Assembly (NCBI GenBank): GCA_027035985.1
Contig: JALVTI010000123.1
Coordinates: 1 to 6,405, forward strand
DNA: 6,405 nucleotides
Direction: 5' to 3'
From: Aquificales bacterium
GTDB lineage: Bacteria; Aquificota; Aquificia; Aquificales; QOAS01
Shown here: positions 1 to 5,029 of the stretch, piece after piece
Numbering within the stretch: position 1 is the first letter of the stretch
How the letters are laid out: the number at the start of each line of letters is the position of its first letter
Notes under the pieces: model-generated
Told to the model about the DNA's origin: nothing
What the model saw: only the letters and a program-made list of their open reading frames with translations
The model's database searches: none
Translations under genes and position numbers: made by a program

Positions 1-288
1 GACATTCATCTCATTATTAACCGTATCGATTGGAAAAAGGTTAAAAAAGGCGAAATGATGTCGGTAGACGATATTAAGGAAATACTGAAAACCCCCATTA
101 TAGGTGTAGTTCCATACGAGGAAAAACTAATCGACTTTACCAACAGGGGTATTCCTATCGTTTTGGACGAAAAATACAACGCTTCCAAAGCCATTATGGA
201 TATAGCCCGCCGAATAATAGGCGAAGATGTTCCTTTGCGATATTACGGCGAGAAAAAAGGTCTTTTAAGCTTTTTATTTGGAGGTTAA
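1..288 (+). CDS. minD: Septum site-determining protein MinD, C-terminal part (5' end outside window)
   Basis: MinD is a membrane-associated ATPase of the ParA/MinD (deviant Walker A) family. It recruits MinC to the membrane, is released by MinE, and so keeps Z-rings away from the poles. The frame is open from base 1, so only the last 95 residues are visible and the Walker motifs lie upstream. What is seen matches the MinD C-terminal portion: an INRI segment, GEMMSVDDIKEIL, IIGVVPYEEK, and a late region with the pattern expected around P-V-L-D. The protein ends in KKGLLSFLFGG, the short amphipathic helix that anchors MinD to the inner membrane (E. coli ends KKGFLKRLFGG). An ATG at 55 lies in frame but is internal to the conserved domain and is not the start. 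minE follows after two bases, the usual minDE order; minC is not in view. The family call is very secure. Confidence 0.96.
   Translation, partial: DIHLIINRIDWKKVKKGEMMSVDDIKEILKTPIIGVVPYEEKLIDFTNRGIPIVLDEKYNASKAIMDIARRIIGEDVPLRYYGEKKGLLSFLFGG
280..284 (+). promoter_or_regulatory. Ribosome binding site of minE, inside the minD stop region
   Basis: GGAGG lies six bases before the minE ATG at 291. It is formed by the final Gly-Gly codons of minD, so the conserved MinD C-terminus and the minE ribosome site share the same bases. This supports translational coupling of the two genes. Confidence 0.85.
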
Positions 289-290
289 AA

Positions 291-563
291 ATGGGTTTAT
301 TGGACTTCCTTTTTGGAAAAAAGAAAAAAACCAGTGCCGAAGAGGCTAAGGAAAGGTTAATAGTTTTGCTCAAGTATGAGCGAAAAAAACTTCCCACCGA
401 CTTTAGGCTCAGGTTAAAGGAGGACCTCGTTGAGGTCTTTAAGAAATATCCCCAATTCGATGTGGATAACATTAGGGTTGACCTCGTTGAGGAACAGAGT
501 AATGAAAATTTCGAACAGCTTTTGATATCCATCCCCTTTAAGGAAGAGAAAAAGGGCGGTTAA
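291..563 (+). CDS. minE: Cell division topological specificity factor MinE
   Basis: MinE binds membrane-bound MinD, displaces MinC and stimulates the MinD ATPase, which drives Min oscillation. The 90-residue protein is close to the E. coli length (88). Residues 1-8 (MGLLDFLF) followed by a Lys run match the N-terminal membrane-targeting segment (E. coli MALLDFFLSRKK). Residues about 16-32, containing AKERLIVLLKYERK, match the MinD-binding anti-MinCD helix (E. coli IAKERLQIIVAERR). The rest, with LKEDLVEVFKKYPQFD and a following beta strand, fits the topological specificity domain. The start at 291 has a strong GGAGG site and begins exactly at the conserved N-terminus. The gene sits two bases after minD and is almost certainly cotranscribed and translationally coupled with it. 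The stop codon lies within a stem-loop. Confidence 0.96.
   Translation: MGLLDFLFGKKKKTSAEEAKERLIVLLKYERKKLPTDFRLRLKEDLVEVFKKYPQFDVDNIRVDLVEEQSNENFEQLLISIPFKEEKKGG
423..492 (+). repeat. 13-base direct repeat inside minE, first copy forming a hairpin
   Basis: GACCTCGTTGAGG occurs at 423-435 and again at 480-492, 57 bases apart and in the same reading frame. Both copies encode Asp-Leu-Val-Glu (DLVEV and DLVEE). The first copy continues as GACCTCGTTGAGGTC, which can fold into a perfect six-pair stem with a GTT loop, extendable to eight pairs including one G-T (421-439). The second copy forms only four pairs. Whether this has any function is unknown; it may simply be repeated codon choice. Confidence 0.6.
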
Positions 564-573
564 AATAACCGCC
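555..573 (+). terminator. Perfect stem-loop at the minE stop; weak terminator or attenuator
   Basis: GGCGGTTA (555-562) pairs perfectly with TAACCGCC (566-573) around an AAA loop. The minE stop codon (561-563) is inside the stem and loop. The following bases are T-rich but interrupted (the next gene starts at 578), so this is a poor U-tract for a classic rho-independent terminator. It could partly separate minDE from the permease gene, protect the minDE mRNA 3' end, or mask initiation at 578, which lies five bases beyond the stem and has no visible Shine-Dalgarno sequence. The hairpin is certain as sequence; its role is inferred. Confidence 0.45.
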
Positions 574-577
574 TCAA

Positions 578-1558
578 ATGTTTCTATTTCTAATTAAAAG
601 ACTTATACAGGGGTTTTTTATATTATTTGGCGTGTCTCTGTTAAGTTTTCTAATAATTAAATTATCCCCCGGAAGTATCTTGGACCAATTAAAGTTAAAC
701 CCTTCCATTTCACCGCAAACGTTAAAGGAATTATCTCAAGCCTACGGATTGGATGAAAATCCTTTTATTCAATTTCTAAAGTGGTTTAAAAACGCTTTAA
801 CTTTCAATTTCGGTTATTCCCTCCAATACCACGCCCCCGTATGGGATTTAATTAAAGAACGATTGCCCAACACTTTAGCCCTATCCATCTCCTCGGCGCT
901 TTTATCGTGGCTTATTGCTATTCCCCTTGGGATATATGCGGCGCTAAAGAGAAATTCCCTTATAGACCGCTTAATTTTACTTTTGTCTTACTCCTTTATG
1001 TCCATACCAAACTTTTTTCTCGCCTTTTTATTAATGGTTTTTGCCGTAAAAACCGGTATTCTTCCTGTAGGAGGAACGCACTCTCCCGATTATACCTCTA
1101 TGCCCAAATGGGAGCAAATTATCGATTACCTAAAACACATGGCTATTCCTTTGATAGTTCTAACATTGGGAGGCGTAGCCGGTTTGGTTAGGTTGGTTAG
1201 AAGCTCCGCTATCGAGGTTTTAGAAAGTCCTCTTATGGAGTATTTGGAAGCCAAAGGTGCCCCTTTTAAGATAAAACTCAAACATCTCCTGAGAAATATG
1301 CTAAATCCATTTATAACCTTATTAGGATTTGAAATAGCCAATCTAATATCCGGCGCCGGATTGGTGGAAATAATTTTTGGCTGGCCGGGTATTGGAACCC
1401 TTATGTTGGAGGCCGTTTTAGCAAAGGATATATTCCTGGTGATGGGTTCGTTATATATAGGAACACTGCTTTTGATTTTGGGAAATTTAATAGCAGACCT
1501 TTTATTGGCTATAAACGACCCCCGTATAAGGGATAGGGAACTGGGACGGAATGGATAA
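578..1558 (+). CDS. DppB/OppB-family ABC transporter permease (peptide/nickel type)
   Basis: Inner-membrane permease of the binding-protein-dependent type 1 import family that includes DppB, OppB, GsiC and NikB. It pairs with a DppC/OppC-like permease, two ATPases and a periplasmic binding protein. The 326 residues fit the family. TM1 is at about 9-29 after a FLIKRLIQG start typical of the family. A periplasmic loop with LKELSQAYGLDENPFIQFLKW and FGYSL follows, then hydrophobic segments near 97-120, 130-158, 186-207, 245-265 and 286-312. The cytoplasmic EAA loop that docks to the ATPase is at about 219-240 (MEYLEAKGAPF then LKHLLRN). GLVEIIFGWPGIGTLMLEA (261-279) is a family hallmark. The ATG at 578 gives the correct N-terminus, yet no ribosome site is visible. 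No second permease, ATPase or binding protein is adjacent; pyrK starts 10 bases after the stop. The substrate (peptide, nickel or other) cannot be told from sequence. Confidence 0.92.
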   Translation: MFLFLIKRLIQGFFILFGVSLLSFLIIKLSPGSILDQLKLNPSISPQTLKELSQAYGLDENPFIQFLKWFKNALTFNFGYSLQYHAPVWDLIKERLPNTLALSISSALLSWLIAIPLGIYAALKRNSLIDRLILLLSYSFMSIPNFFLAFLLMVFAVKTGILPVGGTHSPDYTSMPKWEQIIDYLKHMAIPLIVLTLGGVAGLVRLVRSSAIEVLESPLMEYLEAKGAPFKIKLKHLLRNMLNPFITLLGFEIANLISGAGLVEIIFGWPGIGTLMLEAVLAKDIFLVMGSLYIGTLLLILGNLIADLLLAINDPRIRDRELGRNG

Positions 1559-1568
1559 TTAGTTTCCG

Positions 1569-2354
1569 ATGATTTTCGACATTTCGGCAGAGGTTCTCGA
1601 GAACCGCTTTGTGTCGGGAATAACTTGGGAAATACGCCTAAAGGCTCCTGAAATAGCAAAAACAACCCAGCCGGGACAATTTGTTATGCTCTCCACCCAT
1701 CGGTCGGAAAATAGAGAATACGACCCCCTAAACAGGAGACCCTTTGCCGTTGCGGACATTGAAGGAGAAATTATTGCTATCTATTACGACGTGGTTGGTA
1801 GAGGAACAAAAAAACTAACCTCCTTAAAAGGGAAAGACAAAGTAAACCTTTTAGGACCTCTGGGAAACGGCGTGTTTCCTATTGAAGGTATTAAAAAAGC
1901 TGTAGTGGTAGCTGGCGGAATAGGGGCTTCCGGCGTTTCTCTGCTCGTCAAACGGCTGGCGGAAAAAGGTATTCCGACAACTGTCCTCTACGGGGCTAGA
2001 AGTAAAGAGTTCCTCTCCATGCGTGATTGGTATGACAAAATTTCCCGAAAAGGTGTAAACGTTCACTACTACACCGACGACGGGTCTTTCGGAAAAAAGG
2101 GTTTCCCCGTTGAGGATTTGGATGTATTTGTAAACCCCGAAACGGTAATCTACGCCTGCGGTCCCAAACCCCTTTTGAGATATTTAAAAGACTATTCTCA
2201 ACGGAAGGGTATAAAAACCTATCTTTCCCTAGACCGCCGAATGGCTTGCGGTTGGGGGGTATGTCTTGGGTGTGTTGTAAAAACCGATAAAGGTTTTGAG
2301 AGGGTTTGCAAAGAGGGTCCAGTTTTTGAAGCGGAAGTTTTGAAAGAATTTTAA
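1569..2354 (+). CDS. pyrK: Dihydroorotate dehydrogenase B, electron-transfer subunit PyrK
   Basis: PyrK is the FAD and [2Fe-2S] subunit that passes electrons from dihydroorotate oxidation in PyrDB to NAD+, in the fourth step of pyrimidine synthesis in the cytoplasm. The 261-residue protein has the expected order: a ferredoxin-reductase-like FAD domain with PGQFVM (35-40) and the flavin-binding RRPFA (57-60 region), then VVVAGGIGA (112-120), an NAD-domain YACGPKP (195-201), and a C-terminal iron-sulfur cluster motif. All four cluster cysteines are present: C227, C232, C235 (ACGWGVCLGC) and C247. The start at 1569 is fixed because the only nearby upstream in-frame ATG (1551) runs into a stop at 1560. 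No Shine-Dalgarno is evident. pyrDB is not in the window. The gene is 10 bases after the permease gene, so probably in its transcript, and ends at a terminator. Related hydrogenase or sulfide dehydrogenase gamma subunits share this fold, but the motif set fits PyrK best. Confidence 0.9.
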   Translation: MIFDISAEVLENRFVSGITWEIRLKAPEIAKTTQPGQFVMLSTHRSENREYDPLNRRPFAVADIEGEIIAIYYDVVGRGTKKLTSLKGKDKVNLLGPLGNGVFPIEGIKKAVVVAGGIGASGVSLLVKRLAEKGIPTTVLYGARSKEFLSMRDWYDKISRKGVNVHYYTDDGSFGKKGFPVEDLDVFVNPETVIYACGPKPLLRYLKDYSQRKGIKTYLSLDRRMACGWGVCLGCVVKTDKGFERVCKEGPVFEAEVLKEF

Positions 2355-2376
2355 TCCCCGCCTCCGGCGGGATTTT
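2353..2376 (+). terminator. Rho-independent terminator after pyrK
   Basis: CCCGCC (2357-2362) pairs with GGCGGG (2366-2371) around a TCC loop. With one bulged C, AAT (2353-2355) can also pair with ATT (2372-2374). A short T run (2373-2376) follows. It begins within the pyrK stop codon and closes the transcript before the tRNA promoter. Confidence 0.8.
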
Positions 2377-2393
2377 ACTTGATGAGAAAACCG

Positions 2394-2421
2394 TTGCTTT
2401 GAAAGATTAAGGAGTTATAAT
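2394..2421 (+). promoter_or_regulatory. Sigma-70-type promoter of the tRNA-Leu pair
   Basis: TTGCTT (2394-2399) and a consensus TATAAT (2416-2421) are separated by 16 bases. Transcription would begin near 2428, about 8 bases before the first mature tRNA base. The position, just after a terminator and just before the tRNAs, supports the call. It probably also drives tmk and the genes after it. Confidence 0.75.
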
Positions 2422-2436
2422 TATTTTTTCCGTAAA

Positions 2437-2520
2437 GCCGGAGTGGCGGAACTGGCAGACGCGCCGGACTCAGGATCCGGTGCCCGTAAGGGCGTGCGGG
2501 TTCGACTCCCGCCTCCGGCA
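2437..2520 (+). tRNA. tRNA-Leu, anticodon CAG
   Basis: The acceptor stem GCCGGAG (2437-2443) pairs with CTCCGGC (2513-2519), with discriminator A2520. The anticodon stem CCGGA/TCCGG encloses loop CTCAGGA, giving anticodon CAG at 2471-2473, which reads the Leu codon CUG. A long variable arm, GCCC-GTAA-GGGC (2482-2493), marks a class II tRNA. The T arm is GCGGG-TTCGACT-CCCGC (2496-2512). A73 plus the long arm fit leucine identity. The 3' CCA is not encoded (TAG follows), unlike in the next tRNA, so a CCA-adding enzyme must complete it. Confidence 0.97.
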
Positions 2521-2615
2521 TAGGGCTTTCAGCGGGAGTGGCGGAACTGGCAGACGCGCCGGACTTAGGATCCGGTGCCCGTAAGGGCGTGCGGGTTCGA
2601 CTCCCGCCTCCCGCA
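2437..2615 (+). repeat. Tandem duplication of a tRNA-Leu gene, unit 95 bases
   Basis: The two 84-base tRNA bodies differ at only three positions: C2439 versus G2534, G2517 versus C2612, and C2471 versus T2566. The first two positions pair with each other (acceptor pair 3-70), so C-G became G-C or the reverse. The third is the first anticodon base. Stretches of 31 bases (2440-2470 and 2535-2565) and 45 bases (2472-2516 and 2567-2611) are identical. Confidence 0.9.
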
Positions 2616-2618
2616 CCA
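2532..2618 (+). tRNA. tRNA-Leu, anticodon TAG (CCA encoded)
   Basis: The acceptor stem GCGGGAG (2532-2538) pairs with CTCCCGC (2608-2614), with discriminator A2615 and an encoded CCA at 2616-2618. The anticodon loop CTTAGGA gives anticodon TAG at 2566-2568, which reads CUA and, by wobble, other CUN Leu codons. The long variable arm and T arm are the same as in the preceding tRNA. It lies 11 bases after that tRNA and 19 bases before tmk, so both tRNAs are likely cut from one precursor. Confidence 0.97.
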
Positions 2619-2637
2619 CTAAAATTTCAATCTTCCG

Positions 2638-3234
2638 ATGTTTATCGTCTTCGAAGGTATCGACGGAAGTGGAAAAACAACCCTAGCCAAGTTGCTGTTT
2701 GAAACCTTTCAAAAAAGGGGGATAAAGGTTTTTTTAACCAGAGAACCTTACGATAAAAATCTCCGAAAAACGGTTTTAGACCGAGATTTAAACCCGTGGG
2801 GTGAAACCTTTATATTCCTCGGCGATAGGAACTTACATGTAAGGGAATTGATAAAACCTAAGTTGGAAGAGGGTTTTACAGTCATCTCCGATAGGTTCTA
2901 TCTTTCAACTTTAGCCTATCAAGGTTTTGGTAGAAGTTTGGATTTGGAACTTTTAAAGGAATTGAATATCAAGGCAATTGAAGGTTTAAAGCCCGATATA
3001 ACTTTTTTACTCGATATCGATGCGGATACAGCTTTGGAGAGAATCTCCAAAAGTAGAAATACCTTAGAAAGGTTTGAAAAAAAGGATTTTCTCAACAAAG
3101 TTAGGGAAGGATTTTTAAAACTTGCTAAAGAGGAAAACAATGTTGTAATACTTGATGCGAAAAAACATATTTATCAGCTCTTGGGAGAAGTTTTAAGCCA
3201 TATAGACAATTATTTTCGCAAAAATTTACTTTGA
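2638..3234 (+). CDS. tmk: Thymidylate kinase
   Basis: Cytoplasmic enzyme that phosphorylates dTMP to dTDP with ATP in the dTTP pathway. The 198-residue protein starts MFIVFEGIDGSGKTT, with the P-loop G-x4-G-K-T at residues 7-14. TREP (34-37) is the family motif near the dTMP site. DRF (85-87) followed by YLSTLAYQG (88-96) is the thymidylate kinase signature. FLLDIDADTALERI (123-136) and an Arg-bearing LID segment near 136-150 follow. The P-loop lacks the Arg found in eukaryotic-type enzymes while the LID has Arg, the bacterial type II arrangement. The protein is slightly short: the Gly-Gly-Thr that usually follows TREP is missing (here YDKN). The start at 2638 gives an exact N-terminus but no ribosome site is seen. 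It lies 19 bases past the tRNA 3' end, so it may be expressed from the tRNA promoter. Confidence 0.95.
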   Translation: MFIVFEGIDGSGKTTLAKLLFETFQKRGIKVFLTREPYDKNLRKTVLDRDLNPWGETFIFLGDRNLHVRELIKPKLEEGFTVISDRFYLSTLAYQGFGRSLDLELLKELNIKAIEGLKPDITFLLDIDADTALERISKSRNTLERFEKKDFLNKVREGFLKLAKEENNVVILDAKKHIYQLLGEVLSHIDNYFRKNLL

Positions 3235-3266
3235 TTTGTGAAGTTATAAATTAAAATAACAGAGTC

Positions 3267-3758
3267 ATGGAATTCTGGCTAATAGTTGCCATCGGTGTTG
3301 TAGTATTGGGAGGCGGAGCCGTAATTTTAATTTCCAAAGGAAAAAAAGCGGAGACGGCTACTTCTCAAACCAAAGAAAGGGAAGAGGAAGAATACGAAAT
3401 AATTGAAGAAGATGCCCCTATTCCGGGATTAACCTTTGAAGAGGAAACCGAAGAAGGGTGTCCCGATAAAGTGAAAAAGCAGCTAAAGGAAACACAACAG
3501 CAACTATTTAAAGAAGCTCACAAAGTTTATCTCGTTATAAACAATATGCTTCATGATAAAAAACTTTCTTCCGAACTTAAAAAGGAGTTTGATACCTTTA
3601 TCCGCTCCTATAACAGGTTAAAGGAAATGGAAGAAGAAATTGAGGTTTATCCATTTTCCGACTGCGATAGAGTTTTTCAACTAAAATTCAATTTTTACAA
3701 CAAACTAATTAAAGATACCGCGAAAAAAATAATGATTTTGGCTAAAACGGAAAGATAA
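3267..3758 (+). CDS. Hypothetical single-pass membrane protein with acidic linker and helical C-terminus
   Basis: I do not recognise this 163-residue protein. Residues about 3-23 form one hydrophobic segment (WLIVAIGVVVLGGGAVILI) followed by SKGKK, so the N-terminus is probably a membrane anchor with the positively charged side, and therefore the body, in the cytoplasm. Residues 37-64 are a Glu/Asp-rich, probably disordered linker. Residues about 66-127 are Lys/Glu/Gln-rich and likely helical (VKKQLKETQQQLFKEAHKV), perhaps a coiled coil, and a second helical stretch ends the protein. Two cysteines stand at 65 and 133. There is no lipobox and no catalytic motif. It starts 32 bases after tmk and ends 6 bases before the lolC-like gene, so it is likely cotranscribed with both. 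A role linked to the Lol permease is possible from position only. Confidence 0.8.
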   Translation: MEFWLIVAIGVVVLGGGAVILISKGKKAETATSQTKEREEEEYEIIEEDAPIPGLTFEEETEEGCPDKVKKQLKETQQQLFKEAHKVYLVINNMLHDKKLSSELKKEFDTFIRSYNRLKEMEEEIEVYPFSDCDRVFQLKFNFYNKLIKDTAKKIMILAKTER

Positions 3759-3764
3759 TCTTTT

Positions 3765-4943
3765 ATGCTCCTTTTCAAACTCGCCTTTAGATATCTCATA
3801 GGTGGAAAAAAGTCAACAAAGTTTATAACAATAATTTCCTTTATAGGGGTCTTTTTGGCTACAACTTCAATGTTATTAACCCTCGGTGTAATGAATGGAT
3901 TTGAAAAATCTATAAAAGAAGGTATTCTCTCCGCTACACCGCACTTAACTATATTCGTTTCGAATAAAAATGAAGCCCAAGAATTGGTTAATAAACTCGA
4001 AAAGGAACCTTTTTCAAAAAGTGTTTATTGGTTTGCCACTTTTGAAGTTATTCTCCAAAAAGAAAACCAATTAACGGGAACGGTATTAATAGGAATTCCT
4101 TTTGAGGAAAAAGATGTTTTACTAAACCGCAAAAAGTTTTTTTTAAATGGTAATTTAACCGATAACGGCATTGCATTGGGAAATCTATTGTCCTCGCGAT
4201 TGGGAATATATGAAGTACCCAACGAAGTAACGCTTATATCCCCTATAGCGAGAAGAACTCCTATCGGTTTTATTCCGCTTATTAAAAAGGTTAAAGTTTC
4301 GGCTATATACTCGAGTGGAACATACACCCTTGATATGGAGGGAATAGGTTTTTTTAACTTTCTCAGTAAATTCTTACACGCCAATACTTTCCAAGTAGCC
4401 TTAGAGCTTAAAGACCCTTACAAAGCGGAAAAAATTAAACATCAAATCCAACGACAGTTCCCCCAACTTTTTATTTCAACTTGGATAGATAGCAATAAAG
4501 ATTTCTTTAAAGCCCTTCAATTGGAAAAATTAGGTATGACTTTGGTTGTAGGCTTAATAACTCTGGTAGCCTCTTTTAATATCTTAAGCTTATTGATTAC
4601 TAAAGTCAAAGAATTATCAAAAGATTTTGCAATATTCCGCGCTTTTGGAATAGAAAGAAAGTTTATATTTAAATTAGTTTTAACTTTGGGATTTCTTATA
4701 GGTTTTTTGGGCAGCCTAACCGGGACGTTAACAGCTTCCGTCTTGGCTTTTTTAGCAAATCGTTATGAATTAATAAAAGTTCCCGCAGATATATACATGT
4801 CTCCCTATTTACCAATAATTTTTGGTTTCAAAGAAATCTTTTTTGTGAATATTTTTGTCTTAATCCTATCGGTTTTTGCCGCTCTTATACCCGCCAAGAT
4901 TGCAATTTCGGAAAAAATTACCGATGTATTGAGAAACAATTAA
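3765..4943 (+). CDS. lolC: Lipoprotein-releasing ABC transporter permease, LolC/LolE family
   Basis: Inner-membrane subunit of the Lol exporter, which with the LolD ATPase extracts mature lipoproteins for transfer to the outer membrane. The 392 residues match the family length (about 400) and layout. A first membrane helix at about 20-43 is followed by GVMNGFEKSIKEGILSATPH (41-60), a family hallmark. A large periplasmic MacB-like domain spans about 60-250. The C-terminal FtsX domain has helices near 258-278, 300-330 and 357-376. LEKLGMTLVVGLITLVASFN (253-272), AIFRAFGI (289-296) and VPADIYMSPYLP (339-350) all fit LolC/LolE. Many non-gammaproteobacteria have one such protein serving both roles, so C versus E cannot be decided. 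No lolD gene is adjacent. The start has no visible Shine-Dalgarno; it follows the upstream gene by six bases. Confidence 0.9.
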   Translation: MLLFKLAFRYLIGGKKSTKFITIISFIGVFLATTSMLLTLGVMNGFEKSIKEGILSATPHLTIFVSNKNEAQELVNKLEKEPFSKSVYWFATFEVILQKENQLTGTVLIGIPFEEKDVLLNRKKFFLNGNLTDNGIALGNLLSSRLGIYEVPNEVTLISPIARRTPIGFIPLIKKVKVSAIYSSGTYTLDMEGIGFFNFLSKFLHANTFQVALELKDPYKAEKIKHQIQRQFPQLFISTWIDSNKDFFKALQLEKLGMTLVVGLITLVASFNILSLLITKVKELSKDFAIFRAFGIERKFIFKLVLTLGFLIGFLGSLTGTLTASVLAFLANRYELIKVPADIYMSPYLPIIFGFKEIFFVNIFVLILSVFAALIPAKIAISEKITDVLRNN

Positions 4944-4957
4944 AAATTTTCATCAAT

Positions 4958-4986
4958 AGGTATAGCCTTCCGGGGGTGCTATACTT
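4958..4986 (+). promoter_or_regulatory. Inverted repeat overlapping an extended -10 promoter before ilvB
   Basis: AGGTATAGC (4958-4966) and GCTATACTT (4978-4986) form a nine-pair dyad with one G-T pair and an 11-base centre. The right arm holds TATACT (4980-4985), preceded by TG one base upstream (4977-4978), an extended -10 element; no good -35 is seen 17 bases upstream. This could be a promoter with an overlapping operator. As RNA it could instead be a hairpin followed by T-rich sequence, ending the lolC transcript. It is in the only gap over 60 bases among the protein genes outside the tRNA region. Confidence 0.5.
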
Positions 4987-5013
4987 TCACCTTAACTTTT
5001 TCAGTTTCCACTT

Positions 5014-5018
5014 GGAGG
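5014..5018 (+). promoter_or_regulatory. Ribosome binding site of ilvB
   Basis: GGAGG lies 11 bases before the ATG at 5030, slightly far but the clearest Shine-Dalgarno in the window apart from that of minE. It supports the chosen ilvB start. Confidence 0.7.
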
Positions 5019-5029
5019 AATTAAAGGTC

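Noticed and set aside
194..532. 112-codon minus-strand open frame across minD and minE
   Set aside because: Antisense to two well-supported genes; its composition (Ser, Phe, Leu rich) is typical of the complement of Lys/Glu-rich coding sequence.
1126..1665. 179-codon minus-strand open frame across the permease-pyrK junction
   Set aside because: It covers conserved permease and PyrK coding sequence on the plus strand and has no recognisable motifs or start context.
3225..3252. Possible promoter between tmk and the hypothetical gene (TTTACT, 16 bases, TAAATT)
   Set aside because: Both elements match consensus poorly and the region is AT-rich, so such matches are expected by chance; cotranscription with tmk is simpler.
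4025..4384. 119-codon minus-strand open frame in the lolC-like gene
   Set aside because: Antisense shadow of the periplasmic domain region with no independent support.
4944..5029. Leader-peptide attenuator or T-box before ilvB
   Set aside because: The gap is only 86 bases, with no short frame rich in Leu, Ile or Val codons and no room for a T-box structure.
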